Below, in pieces: positions 16,289-27,460 of a stretch of DNA of 38,545 bases (within the stretch, counting starts at the first letter, position 1; the number at the start of each line of letters is the position of its first letter). The translations under genes and the position numbers were made by a program. The notes below the pieces were generated by a model. That model saw only the letters and a list, made by a program, of their open reading frames with translations, was not told the origin of the DNA and searched no databases. Origin of the DNA: Candidatus Saccharimonadota bacterium (GTDB taxonomy: Bacteria > Patescibacteriota > Saccharimonadia > Saccharimonadales > Saccharimonadaceae); assembly GCA_017480095.1 (NCBI GenBank), contig JAFVBG010000006.1, positions 1 to 38,545 of the forward strand, written 5' to 3'.

Positions 16289-17470
16289 TTACCAGTCTGT
16301 AGCAATATCAAGTTGTTGTGGATTGCTATAGATGAACTCACCGGTATCACAAACAATACCCATCCCCCGGCTAGTCGGGACGAGGCTGCCGCGCGGATGA
16401 ATGTTCAGGTCGGCAGCCACCATGATGTAATCGCCGAGCATCTTACAACCGTCTTCGCGCACCCAATATTCATCAGTATTTCCCATGCTCCGCATAATAT
16501 CCACTACGCCTTGCATCGGAAGATTATAATAGGTCTCTTTGCCACTCGGACCTTCGACCGTACCGTTGACGGCGTTGATTACTGGGCCATCCCATTCATA
16601 ATCATCTTCGACGTGTTGGACTTCGGTCTCGGCTGGGTCTTCTTCAATCACATCAGGTTCAGCTGAGGCTTCTTCGGTGATCTCCTCGAAAGCTGGTGTC
16701 GATTCCATCTCGCCAGTACTAGGAGATAAAGTTTTAGCTTCAGTTTCAGCCATCTCTGGGATATTAAATACTTCTGATGACGTATCATTAGTCTCTGGAA
16801 CTTTTTCGACTAGACCAATGTCACCAGCATCTACCACTGGGGTCTCGCCAAGATATACTGGCATATCATGTTCTACTGTTGCCATAGTTTCGTGTGGTGC
16901 AGTGGTCGCCTGAACGTGCTCGGAATCTTCGCCGACCAAGTGCGCTGGTGTCAAGAATAGCGCCGCCGCACCAGCCATGGCTAAGATGCCAATCTTAGCT
17001 CGATGATAAATCTTCTTCGCAATCTCTGCCGTGCGCGCCTTGCGCTCCTCAGTGATATGATAAATCTCCTGCTGGCGTGCCAGAGTTTCTTCCTGAGCTC
17101 GCAGTGCGTCTAGTACCCATCCCCGCAAAGCCTCGACTCTTTCCCTAGCTTCGGCATCACCATCCAGGGCGCGATTATAATCATTGTCGATAAATGGACT
17201 ATCAATCAAATCCGCATCAGCCGACTCAAATTCCTCATTAAGTGGACGTTCGAGTGCGGCAATCGTCTCCCGACGTGCCACGGTTTCTGGATCAAGATTT
17301 TCTTCAAACTCCGCCCGACCATAAGCAGTCTCATCTGGAGTGTCATAAAAGCCTTCCGTAATCCCATCATCCCACAAATCTTCAGTCGTGATCCGTCCAA
17401 GTTGACGTACTTTTGCACGATCGAGTTTGGGAGATTGTTCTGGCGTCGGGGTGATACGATTCGGATTCAT
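16289..17470 (-). CDS. Membrane protein with an extracellular double-psi-barrel (3D-like) domain
   Basis: A 393-residue protein. About 155 cytoplasmic residues, acidic and coiled-coil-like near 105-150, precede one TM helix (about 159-178). A long acidic linker follows, then a compact C-terminal domain (about 300-393). That domain has GPSGKETYYNLPM, YWVREDG, GDYIMVAA, a conserved CDTGEF and a final LDIATDW, the pattern of small 3D/double-psi beta-barrel wall domains I know from Firmicutes. A wall-cleaving or wall-binding role is likely but not proven. TGCTATAAT ends 6 nt before the ATG, so the mRNA is probably leaderless. Confidence 0.75.
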   Translation of the reverse strand: MNPNRITPTPEQSPKLDRAKVRQLGRITTEDLWDDGITEGFYDTPDETAYGRAEFEENLDPETVARRETIAALERPLNEEFESADADLIDSPFIDNDYNRALDGDAEARERVEALRGWVLDALRAQEETLARQQEIYHITEERKARTAEIAKKIYHRAKIGILAMAGAAALFLTPAHLVGEDSEHVQATTAPHETMATVEHDMPVYLGETPVVDAGDIGLVEKVPETNDTSSEVFNIPEMAETEAKTLSPSTGEMESTPAFEEITEEASAEPDVIEEDPAETEVQHVEDDYEWDGPVINAVNGTVEGPSGKETYYNLPMQGVVDIMRSMGNTDEYWVREDGCKMLGDYIMVAADLNIHPRGSLVPTSRGMGIVCDTGEFIYSNPQQLDIATDW

Positions 17471-17476
17471 ACCCTG

Positions 17477-17482
17477 ATTATA
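17477..17482 (-). promoter_or_regulatory. -10 box for the barrel-domain gene, leaderless type
   Basis: TATAAT with extended TGC on the minus strand, 6 nt before the ATG. It sits in the 18-bp gap after ligA. Confidence 0.7.
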
Positions 17483-17488
17483 GCATAA

Positions 17489-20637
<3,149 letters not shown>

Positions 20638-20657
<20 letters not shown>

Positions 20658-21522
20658 CTTCCAACCTCTCTATGCGTTTTTCAATTGGTGGGTGCGTACT
20701 AAATAAGTTTGTTAGTGTCCCCTTGCGCAATGGATTACTGATATACAACGCCTCCATCGCAGCATTCTGCGACTTCATCGGGCGAGCATGACTGTCGAGT
20801 TTCTTTAACGCCGAAATCATTCCTTCTGGATAACGGGTGAGGTTAACCGAGCTGGCATCTGCTAGATATTCCCGCTGACGCGAAACCGCCATCTGAGCTA
20901 GCGAAGCTAACAGTGGCGCAAGAATAGAGAAGACTAGTATAATAATCATGCCGACTGGGCTACGGTCATTGTCATCACGATCGCGATGTCCGCCATAATA
21001 GAGCATCCGAAAACCAAGATCAGAGATAAAACCAATCAGTGCGACTAAACCGAAGACGATAGTCGAGACGCGAATATCATAATTCTTGACATGAGACATT
21101 TCGTGCCCCATCACAGCCGTTAGCTCTTTATCGTCCATGATGTCTAATAGACCAGAGGTGGCCGCCACCGAAGCGTGCCCTGGGTCGCGACCAGTAGCAA
21201 AGGCATTTGGCGCGTCGTCGTTAATCACATAGACTTTTGGCATGGGTAGGCCGGCTGTAATTGATAAATTCTCTACTATATTATAAAGCCTGGGGTTGTC
21301 TTTTTTGGTGATTTCCTTTGCGCCAGCCATCATTACGGCCAGCGAACCCGCAATAAAATACTGAAAAACAGCGTAGACTGCCGAAATCGAAAAAACGTAA
21401 ATTAAAACAGACCAATCATCAAAATACCAAGCAAAACCCGCCCCAATAACCGAAATCAATACCACAAACCCCATCATGATGAGGATGGTATTTCTCTTAT
21501 TGGTGGCGATAGCTTTGTACAT
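20638..21522 (-). CDS. htpX: Membrane zinc metalloprotease HtpX (M48)
   Basis: A 294-residue M48 peptidase. Two N-terminal TM helices precede HEMSH at 140-144, two more hydrophobic segments follow, and the third zinc ligand E218 lies in EYLADA. HtpX cleaves damaged membrane proteins and complements FtsH, which is also encoded in this window. It follows lemA, a pairing common in bacteria. The 54-bp spacer holds a perfect palindrome. No obvious Shine-Dalgarno sequence precedes the start. Confidence 0.93.
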
Positions 21523-21531
21523 TTCTCATGC

Positions 21532-21564
21532 CAGAAAGTGTTGTAAAATTTACAACACTTTCTG
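21532..21564. repeat. Perfect 16-bp-arm palindrome between lemA and htpX
   Basis: CAGAAAGTGTTGTAAA (21532-21547) and its exact reverse complement (21549-21564) flank a single base. No T-run follows on the minus strand, so it is not a standard terminator. It may be an mRNA processing or stability hairpin, or an operator. Confidence 0.75.
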
Positions 21565-21576
21565 CTTTCCTTCCTG

Positions 21577-22140
21577 TTAGAATTTTACTTCTGGAGCGTC
21601 GTTGATTTTAGCTTTTTCAGCCTCGTCAACTTCGTAGTAGGCGCGCTTCTTGAAACCAAAACCATTAAAGAGGTTGATTGGGAAGAGCTTGATTTTAGTG
21701 TTCAATTCCTTCACGCCAGCATTATAGAAACGGCGAGAAGCCTGAAGCTTGTCTTCGGTGTCAGTCAAATCTTCCTGAAGCTTCTGGAAGTTTTTGTCAG
21801 CCTTGAGCTCTGGATAAGACTCCGAGACAGCCATAATGCGCGAAAGCGCACCCATGAAGCTCTTGTCGGCTTCGGCAGTCTGCTGAACTGAGCGAGCACC
21901 CATCATCTTAGCGCGAGCTTCAGAAACCTGCTTGATAGCCTCGGTCTCATGCTTGGCATAGCCCTTGACGGTCTCGACCAGATTCGGAATCAAATCGGCA
22001 CGACGCTTGAGCTGGACCGTAATGTCGGACCAAGCTTCCTCGACACGCTCGTTTAATTTAACTAGACTGTTATAAGATCCCCAGATGAAGACGATGATGA
22101 CCAGCGCCACACAGAGAACCACGATTAACCAAATTGGCAT
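21577..22140 (-). CDS. lemA: LemA family protein
   Basis: A 187-residue protein with one N-terminal TM helix (about 3-20) and a helical coiled-coil body. The LVKLNERVEEAWSDI stretch followed by QLKRRADLIPNLVETVKGY is the family signature. The role is poorly known; it is often encoded beside htpX. AAGGAG lies 5 nt before the ATG. First gene of the lemA-htpX-membrane protein-ligA operon. Confidence 0.93.
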   Translation of the reverse strand: MPIWLIVVLCVALVIIVFIWGSYNSLVKLNERVEEAWSDITVQLKRRADLIPNLVETVKGYAKHETEAIKQVSEARAKMMGARSVQQTAEADKSFMGALSRIMAVSESYPELKADKNFQKLQEDLTDTEDKLQASRRFYNAGVKELNTKIKLFPINLFNGFGFKKRAYYEVDEAEKAKINDAPEVKF

Positions 22141-22167
22141 TTTATCTCCTTAATTTCTTATAATATT

Positions 22168-22196
22168 ATTATAGCTAATCTATATGCAAAATGCAA
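22168..22196 (-). promoter_or_regulatory. Promoter of the lemA-htpX-ligA operon
   Basis: TTGCAT (22191-22196), 17 nt, TATAAT (22168-22173) on the minus strand. Confidence 0.75.
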
Positions 22197-22383
22197 GTGG
22201 GTCCACATTCTCGTGCCGCTGTTTGCATCTTTCCACCTGTTTTGAGTTTTTTGGCTCCTCCTCAGGCCAAAATCGCCCCCAGTTTCGCAAGAGCCGGGGG
22301 ATTTTCTATGTATTTTCTGGACTTTTGTATTTTGGACCGCCAGGATTTTGCATTTCGGACCGCTAGGATTTTCGCAAGAAAAT
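22197..22383. other. Gene-free stretch with a GC hairpin
   Basis: No credible gene here. CCCCC (22276-22280) and GGGGG (22296-22300) form a hairpin with T-rich flanks on both sides, possibly a second terminator. A short tandem repeat lies at 22329-22374. ORFs drawn through it lack start signals. Confidence 0.5.
22329..22374. repeat. Two copies of a 23-bp tandem repeat
   Basis: ATTT-GGACCGC-AGGATTTT-GC occurs at 22329-22351 and again, slightly diverged, at 22352-22374. Parts of a third, poorer copy can be seen before it. Confidence 0.6.
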
Positions 22384-22408
22384 GCCTCCCAACTTCGCGC
22401 CGGGAGGC
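22377..22408 (-). terminator. Terminator of the minus-strand lectin-fold-like gene
   Basis: GCCTCCC (22384-22390) pairs with GGGAGGC (22402-22408), followed on the minus strand by ATTTTCTT. Confidence 0.75.
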
Positions 22409-22458
22409 TTGTGTAAAAATGGGGGTTGCTTGGGCGGATTTGCCCATGTAAAGTGATT

Positions 22459-23070
22459 TTATTTGATTTCGTGCACGAGACGCACAGTCAGGCCGTGATC
22501 GGCCGGAAAGGTAGTAACTTCGAGACGGCCGTCTCTGGTGGCGGACAGGATATGCGCATAACATTCCAACGTGTTTGGACGATAGAATGACTTTGGCTTA
22601 TCTCTGTGCCCGGTGAGGAAATACTGTTCCTCACGCTCCCGATCCACGGTGCTGGTCCAGTAGCCACAGAAGCCACTAGCGCCACCACGGGCGGTGGCAT
22701 AGTCCGAGAGTTCAAGCTCGTCGGCATAGTTATGTAGCCTTTCCGGAATGATCCAGCCATTTGGAGTGAGTTTTAATCGCTCAATCAGAGCAGAGCTGGG
22801 GTTGATTCCGTCGCCAGGATCAGTGCTGAATTCATCGACTAATCCTTGAAATTCCTCTTTAGTTGGCAGACGCCAACCTTCCGGTAGTTTATTCTGGCTC
22901 TGCAGATCCATAATTTCAGGCCAGCTGAAATACCGTTTGCCAGTTTCTTTACAAACAAAGTCTTCTGGTGCCACAATCAGTGGCAGGGTTTTTGAGCGGA
23001 TACCATACTGTAGCCAGTCAGTATCACTCGCTTCGGGGACCAGATATTTTTCTCCATACTTCCTAATCAT
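22459..23070 (-). CDS. FISUMP/C-type-lectin-fold-like protein, divergent copy A
   Basis: A 203-residue protein without signal peptide or TM helix. KRYFSWPEIMDLQ, then LPEGWRLPTKEEF, then GGASGFCGYWTSTV and a final GLTVRLVHE follow the order seen in FISUMP and C-type-lectin-fold domains. The ligand is unknown. I start at 23070 because GAGGAGG lies 8 nt upstream, although the frame is open to 23115. Its paralogue is transcribed away from it at 23281. The leader is about 80 nt and can fold, so regulation through the RNA is possible. Confidence 0.7.
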   Translation of the reverse strand: MIRKYGEKYLVPEASDTDWLQYGIRSKTLPLIVAPEDFVCKETGKRYFSWPEIMDLQSQNKLPEGWRLPTKEEFQGLVDEFSTDPGDGINPSSALIERLKLTPNGWIIPERLHNYADELELSDYATARGGASGFCGYWTSTVDREREEQYFLTGHRDKPKSFYRPNTLECYAHILSATRDGRLEVTTFPADHGLTVRLVHEIK

Positions 23071-23157
23071 ACTCGTAACCTCCTCAAATGTGCATTGGGC
23101 TTTTGGCCGCCCCAACGAAAAAGCTTCAGTGCCGCCTTAAATGCGACCCATGTTCTT

Positions 23158-23186
23158 ATTATATCACACTTAAGCTTTTTTGTCAA
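23158..23186 (-). promoter_or_regulatory. Consensus promoter of copy A
   Basis: Exact TTGACA (23181-23186), 17 nt, exact TATAAT (23158-23163). No better promoter exists in the window. Confidence 0.9.
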
Positions 23187-23193
23187 TATATGC

Positions 23194-23250
23194 TTGACTC
23201 TACATCTGAAGTATGGTATAATTTGAGGATAGCTTGCCTTATGCAAGCTA
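23194..23250 (+). promoter_or_regulatory. Consensus promoter of copy B with a 5'-terminal hairpin
   Basis: TTGACT (23194-23199), 17 nt, TATAAT (23217-23222). The mRNA would start near 23229, directly at a perfect hairpin TAGCTTGC/GCAAGCTA (23230-23250). The two -35 boxes of the divergent pair are only 7 bp apart. Confidence 0.85.
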
Positions 23251-23280
23251 AATTTGTACCTTCATAGGAGGTGTTTCTCT

Positions 23281-23916
23281 ATGAGAAATACGCAGATAGA
23301 ATTATCAAGATTATGGGTAAAGACTGGCGTCACTTCCAGCATGTCTGGCCTGACGGTCGCACCGGTGGATTTTATCCTGAACGACCCCTACGGCTATAAC
23401 CTGTTGGAGCTGGATTATCCAGATTTCGAGCTGGCGAATGGCTATTGTAGCGATAAGGATTGCAACTGCCCATTGCGCGGTAAAAGATTCTTCACTTGGC
23501 ATGAAGCTACCCTGCTCGAAAAAGAGGGTGGATTCCCGCCCGGATGGCGCCTGCCGACTTACGGCGAAGCAGTCATGATCATCAACGAGTTCGGAAAATA
23601 CAATTCCGACCACAGTATCGGACAGAACTTGATGGACTGGCTGAAGTTCGAGCCGCTCGGCACACTTAATTTCTCTCGTATGGACGAGTATAATAAGTCG
23701 CCCTTCAAGTTTAGCCCTTGGCACTTCAGTGGTCGTGGTGGAGATAGTGCCTTTGGCGCATACTGGCTGCGCGAAAGTGCAGACGAATACGGTGGCAACG
23801 CCGACGAAGCCTATGTACTGCGCTATGGCAAGCAGGTCAAGACGGAGCCGTTCCCTCTCGAGAAGAATGACGGTATACCGATTAGACTGGTAACCACCAC
23901 ACAGCACATATTCTAA
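23281..23916 (+). CDS. FISUMP/C-type-lectin-fold-like protein, divergent copy B
   Basis: A 211-residue protein without signal peptide or TM helix, paralogous to the gene at 22459-23070. Shared landmarks are KRFFTWHEATLL, FPPGWRLPTYGEA, GRGGDSAFGAYW and a final GIPIRLV. A CxxxxCNC cluster near residues 57-64 is an extra that could bind metal. AGGAGG lies 9 nt before the ATG at 23281. Function unknown. The strong promoter and 5' hairpin suggest high expression and a stable mRNA. Confidence 0.7.
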   Translation: MRNTQIELSRLWVKTGVTSSMSGLTVAPVDFILNDPYGYNLLELDYPDFELANGYCSDKDCNCPLRGKRFFTWHEATLLEKEGGFPPGWRLPTYGEAVMIINEFGKYNSDHSIGQNLMDWLKFEPLGTLNFSRMDEYNKSPFKFSPWHFSGRGGDSAFGAYWLRESADEYGGNADEAYVLRYGKQVKTEPFPLEKNDGIPIRLVTTTQHIF

Positions 23917-23982
23917 AAGCGATGCTCCTCTGCGAGCTTTCAACACTTCCTTGATTTTATTTAGTCGGGCCTGAGTACCGAC

Positions 23983-25086
23983 CTACCCCGTAACATCTGT
24001 ATCTATAATGACAGCATATGAAAAATCGGGGTATTTTTCTTGCATTTTTTGCTTGATTTCTGCCACTTTCTCCTCTGGCTTCAGCTCGTCAAAGTCAAAA
24101 ATCAGGTCAAAAGAGATAGTCTTTAGCCCCTCATCGACATAAAATCCGTGCATCTGAAGAATATGCGGATACTGCTTGATTAACTTTTTTAGATAATCTT
24201 TGACATCCTTAAACTTCCCACTATCATTCGAAGCATAGATGCCGATGGTCAGAATGATGCCATATTTCTCGTAAATGCCATATTCGATGCGCTTGGTGAG
24301 GTGGTGAATATCGCGTGCGGTAAGAGTATCATCCACCTGGATATGTGCGCTTCCGACAATCTTGTTCGGACCATAATTATGCACGGCGAGATCGTAAACC
24401 CCCTGGATTTGCGGGTCAATCTTGGCAATGGACTTTTTTAATTTGTTAGTTAACCCCTCGTCTGCACGCACACCGAGCAAGTCGTTGATCGTACTCTTTA
24501 GGATCTCGATCGCCGCCTTCAAGATCATCGCGGAAATAATGATACCGATATAACCTTCTGGCGCGACATGGAATACGAGGCTGATAAAGATGCCTACTAG
24601 GGTTGAGAAGGAGAGTGCCGCGTCCGAAACCGCATCCGTACCCGTAGCAACGAGACTACTGGAGTTTAATTCTTTCCCCTTTTGGCGAACATAACGACCG
24701 AAGAAAAACTTCACGAGGACTGCAACAGAGACAATAACAATCGTAGCGACAGAGTATTCCGCCATCTGTGGTTCAATCACCTTCTGGACAGACTCAACCA
24801 GGGCAGTGATACCAGCGGCGAAGACGATTAGTGCTACCGCGGTAGAGGCAATATATTCAACTCGACCATGGCCGTAAGGGTGATTTTTATCTGGACGTTT
24901 ACCCGAAATCACAGTGCCGATAATCGTGATAATGGCGGAAAGAGCATCTGAGAGGTTATTTAAAGCATCAAGGACGATAGAGATGGAGCCAGCAATCAAG
25001 CCCACCGTAGCTTTAAACGCAACTAAAATCAAGTTGACAAAAATACCGATGATGCTGATTTTAATAATCTGTTTTTCGCGATTCAT
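23983..25086 (-). CDS. Cation diffusion facilitator (CDF) transporter
   Basis: A 367-residue metal/proton antiporter that exports divalent cations. Six TM helices are followed by a cytoplasmic domain (from about 205). The transport site is readable: N43 and D47 in helix 2 (ALNNLSDAL) and two aspartates spaced by four in helix 5 (TDAVSDA). An N-D-D-D site is usual in manganese-type CDFs, so Mn or Fe is more likely than Zn (inference). The cytoplasmic domain is longer than the family average. TGTTATAAT ends 6 nt before the ATG with no Shine-Dalgarno sequence, so the mRNA is probably leaderless. Confidence 0.9.
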   Translation of the reverse strand: MNREKQIIKISIIGIFVNLILVAFKATVGLIAGSISIVLDALNNLSDALSAIITIIGTVISGKRPDKNHPYGHGRVEYIASTAVALIVFAAGITALVESVQKVIEPQMAEYSVATIVIVSVAVLVKFFFGRYVRQKGKELNSSSLVATGTDAVSDAALSFSTLVGIFISLVFHVAPEGYIGIIISAMILKAAIEILKSTINDLLGVRADEGLTNKLKKSIAKIDPQIQGVYDLAVHNYGPNKIVGSAHIQVDDTLTARDIHHLTKRIEYGIYEKYGIILTIGIYASNDSGKFKDVKDYLKKLIKQYPHILQMHGFYVDEGLKTISFDLIFDFDELKPEEKVAEIKQKMQEKYPDFSYAVIIDTDVTG

Positions 25087-25092
25087 TCTTTT

Positions 25093-25117
25093 ATTATAAC
25101 AGAAAGTATGGTAAAAT
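25093..25117. promoter_or_regulatory. Divergent -10 boxes of the CDF gene and tRNA-Leu(UAA)
   Basis: TATAAT on minus (25093-25098) serves the CDF gene and TAAAAT on plus (25112-25117) serves the tRNA, which starts 8 nt later. Confidence 0.6.
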
Positions 25118-25125
25118 AATAGAGT

Positions 25126-25210
25126 GGCCGGGTGGCGGAATTGGTATACGCGTTCGACTTAAAATCGAATGGAGTAATCCATACGGGTTCAAGTCCCGTC
25201 CCGGCTACCA
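25126..25210 (+). tRNA. tRNA-Leu(UAA)
   Basis: An 85-nt class II tRNA with a long variable arm. The anticodon loop CTTAAAA gives TAA. The acceptor GGCCGGG pairs with CCCGGCT, with a G1-U72 wobble; A73 and an encoded CCA follow. Confidence 0.95.
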
Positions 25211-25315
25211 AATTCGTATTAGAATTTGAATCTTGACATTTTTTCTCGCTCGCTCGACTTGTAGTCGCGCTTCGCTCAAAGAAAATGCCAATCTTCTAAA
25301 TTCTATCTACGAATT
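25211..25315. repeat. Long imperfect hairpin between two tRNA genes
   Basis: AATTCGTA (25211-25218) pairs with TACGAATT (25308-25315), TAGAATTT (25220-25227) with AAATTCTA (25298-25305), and a looser third stem follows. The centre (about 25250-25275) is GC-rich and can form its own small stem. It nearly fills the tRNA-Leu to tRNA-Cys spacer. Confidence 0.6.
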
Positions 25316-25322
25316 ACCACAA

Positions 25323-25396
25323 GGTGCTGTGGCGGAGTGGTTACGCAGCGGTCTGCAAAACCGCGTACACCGGTTCAATTCCGGTCGGCACCTCCA
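25323..25396 (+). tRNA. tRNA-Cys(GCA)
   Basis: A 74-nt cloverleaf with anticodon loop CTGCAAA (anticodon GCA), acceptor GGTGCTG/CGGCACC, the U73 discriminator typical of tRNA-Cys, and encoded CCA. Confidence 0.95.
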
Positions 25397-25427
25397 TGGT
25401 ATCGATTTGAGTAGAGGCCAGAGGGTG

Positions 25428-27176
25428 CTACTGCTTACCCTCGTAAGTTTCACCGGCGAACCAGACCTCACCAGTGCTTTTATCACGGATTAAGAACACG
25501 AACGGCTTATCAAAGGTAATGTCAATCGTCTCGACTGGCACATCCCAAAGGTATTCAAAATCACCTCCGCCAGCGCCGCGCCCACCAGCAACAACCGTAA
25601 CTGCGGCCGCCTTAATCCCAGTGTTCGAGAAGTCGATATTTGCCTTGTGGATGGCGTCGAGGATAGAAAGTTTTGGCTCGCCTTCTGCAGTCGTGAGCAT
25701 CGCCGAAAGGTCGGCAGTGCTTTCTTCAAAGATATCTTTTACGCCCAGCTCTTGCAAGTCGGCTTTCAGATTGAGGCTGTAGTCAAAGCTGAAAAACGGT
25801 ATTTTGCCAGTGATTTTTGTCACTACGCCGTCTTTCATGTTCTCAAGAACTGGCTCTTTAAGGCTGGAAATAATGTTCGATAGCTTTTCTGCGTTAGTAT
25901 TTGTAACGAACTTCTGCAAATCCTCGTTCTTTGGCATGACTGCGACGTATTGGAGGGTCGAGCCATCATACTCTTTGAGATCTTTGGCAAAAACCTTCAC
26001 CTCGTCAGTATCATTAAAATAAAAGTCAGTCGAAACATCGGCGCGACCATAGTTTGTTTTTAGCTCCTCCATATAGCCATCAATATATTTATCAGCATCT
26101 GGCTCATATACACCTGGGTCCATAGCTACGATTTCCTGAATTTCGGCACTGTTATACCATTTTTCGTATTCAGCTTTGACGGTATTTCTGATATATTCCT
26201 CGCCGAGTTCTTTGATGATGTCATAACGGTTAAAACTACTACCAATTTGCGCAGCAGTTGACTGCGCTCCATTAAAGTCCATTGTGCCATATTTTTCGTC
26301 GATATACGGCACTGAGTCACGGTAATTCTCGTGCTCATATCTGACTTCGTATGACTTATTTGGGACTTTACTATCTTTTTCAAGATAGCTAAACTGGAGT
26401 TTGTAGTTCCAGTCCATATCAATCGCCAGGGCGTTGATTAGAAGGAAGTAGGTATCGCCAACCACCTGATCATCCGACAAGAGATTCTTAATCTGCCCCA
26501 AAGTTTGCTTTTCAATCCAATTATTCGCGCTCAAAGCAGAGGTGAACGGGTCAAAAATAACCTCAGCACCATAGCCCTTCTTGAGAGTGGTGATATAATC
26601 TGGAATCAGGCGTGCCTTGATATCGTTTTTAACAAAGAAAGCATTAGCGAGCGAACGATTGGCACTGTTTAGATAACTTTTGGCTTTGTAATCTCCTAGC
26701 AGATTAGTAATCTGCGCCTTGGAAGTGCCACTAGTGCCATCTGCCAACATGGAAAGTGCATATTTGATAGAAAGTGGACTGTAGATTTTATTTTTCTCAT
26801 CTTTCTCAAGATTGAGGAAGGCAATATCAAAATCACTCAGACCATTCCCCACTAGACGCAACTCCGACTCTTTCACTTCTGGCTCAGGAGTTGGTTCGAC
26901 AGAATCAGCAACTTGGGTGTTGTTCTGATTTTGTAGCAGGATAACCACCGCTACGCTTCCGCCAATCGCTAGGACAAGGAAACAGATCAGAGCGATGACA
27001 AGAGGCTTTTTATTCTTTTTAGCTGGAAGGGTGATTGCTGGCTCTGCCGTCTCTGGGAGATCTAGGTTTGGCAATTCCAGGTTAGGCTCTTCTGCCGGAG
27101 TGTCTGGATTTGGCAACTCTACTGGCTGCGTATTTTCATTTGTGTTATCAACTTGATTTTCTGATTCCATTTTCAT
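25428..27176 (-). CDS. Membrane-anchored serpin-family protein
   Basis: A 582-residue protein. An acidic, proline-rich cytoplasmic tail (1-55) and one TM helix (about 58-82) precede an extracellular serpin domain (from about 110). Serpin landmarks are IYSPLSIKYALSMLADGTSG (131-150), LINALAIDMDW, and the reactive-loop hinge GIKAAAV starting at 520. KPFVFLIRDKSTGEVWFAG closes the fold. An extra segment of about 90 residues near 285-390 is unusual for the family. The loop GGRGAGGGD is glycine-rich; by spacing the scissile bond lies near R533, but I am unsure. Such proteins trap serine or cysteine proteases. Confidence 0.88.
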   Translation of the reverse strand: MKMESENQVDNTNENTQPVELPNPDTPAEEPNLELPNLDLPETAEPAITLPAKKNKKPLVIALICFLVLAIGGSVAVVILLQNQNNTQVADSVEPTPEPEVKESELRLVGNGLSDFDIAFLNLEKDEKNKIYSPLSIKYALSMLADGTSGTSKAQITNLLGDYKAKSYLNSANRSLANAFFVKNDIKARLIPDYITTLKKGYGAEVIFDPFTSALSANNWIEKQTLGQIKNLLSDDQVVGDTYFLLINALAIDMDWNYKLQFSYLEKDSKVPNKSYEVRYEHENYRDSVPYIDEKYGTMDFNGAQSTAAQIGSSFNRYDIIKELGEEYIRNTVKAEYEKWYNSAEIQEIVAMDPGVYEPDADKYIDGYMEELKTNYGRADVSTDFYFNDTDEVKVFAKDLKEYDGSTLQYVAVMPKNEDLQKFVTNTNAEKLSNIISSLKEPVLENMKDGVVTKITGKIPFFSFDYSLNLKADLQELGVKDIFEESTADLSAMLTTAEGEPKLSILDAIHKANIDFSNTGIKAAAVTVVAGGRGAGGGDFEYLWDVPVETIDITFDKPFVFLIRDKSTGEVWFAGETYEGKQ

Positions 27177-27195
27177 GACCCTATAATTATGTTTA

Positions 27196-27270
27196 TGGTA
27201 CCCCGGGTTGGAATCGAACCAGCATTGTATCCTTAGAGGGGATATGTCCTATCCGTTGAACGACCGGGGC
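27196..27270 (-). tRNA. tRNA-Arg(UCU)
   Basis: A 75-nt cloverleaf with anticodon loop CTCTAAG (anticodon TCT), acceptor GCCCCGG/CCGGGGT with a G1-U72 wobble, A73 and encoded CCA. The T stem has one C-A mismatch. Its 5' end is repeated twice upstream. Confidence 0.92.
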
Positions 27271-27450
27271 GAGTGAGGAGAAGGCGTTTTTGAAAGTTTA
27301 CTTTCAAAAACATCTTCGACGAACGAGCTCTGGAAGGCGAAGCCTACCGGGGCGAGTGAGGAAAAAGCGTTTCAAAAGCTTGCTTTTGAAAACATTTTTT
27401 CCGAACGAGCCTCGGAAACCGTATGGTTACCGGGGCGAGTGAGGAAAAAT
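27264..27450 (-). repeat. 83-bp tandem repeat array in the tRNA-Arg leader
   Basis: CCGGGGCGAGTGAGGA begins at 27264 (the tRNA 5' end), 27347 and 27430, an exact 83-bp period. The units are diverged, yet each keeps two hairpins whose arms change together: GTTTTTGAAAG/CTTTCAAAAAC in one and AAAGC/GCTTT in the other, and GGTAGGC/GCCTTCC against GGTAACC/GGTTTCC. Such compensation points to a conserved RNA structure in the pre-tRNA. Confidence 0.8.
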
Positions 27451-27460
27451 CCTCCTCTAT

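Noticed and set aside
22459-23916. Diversity-generating retroelement
   Set aside because: The lectin-like fold fits, but there is no reverse transcriptase and no template/variable repeat pair in the window.
23311-23946. A 211-codon minus-strand ORF opposite the 23281 lectin-fold-like gene
   Set aside because: The plus-strand gene has a consensus promoter, a Shine-Dalgarno sequence and a paralogue; the antisense frame has none of these.
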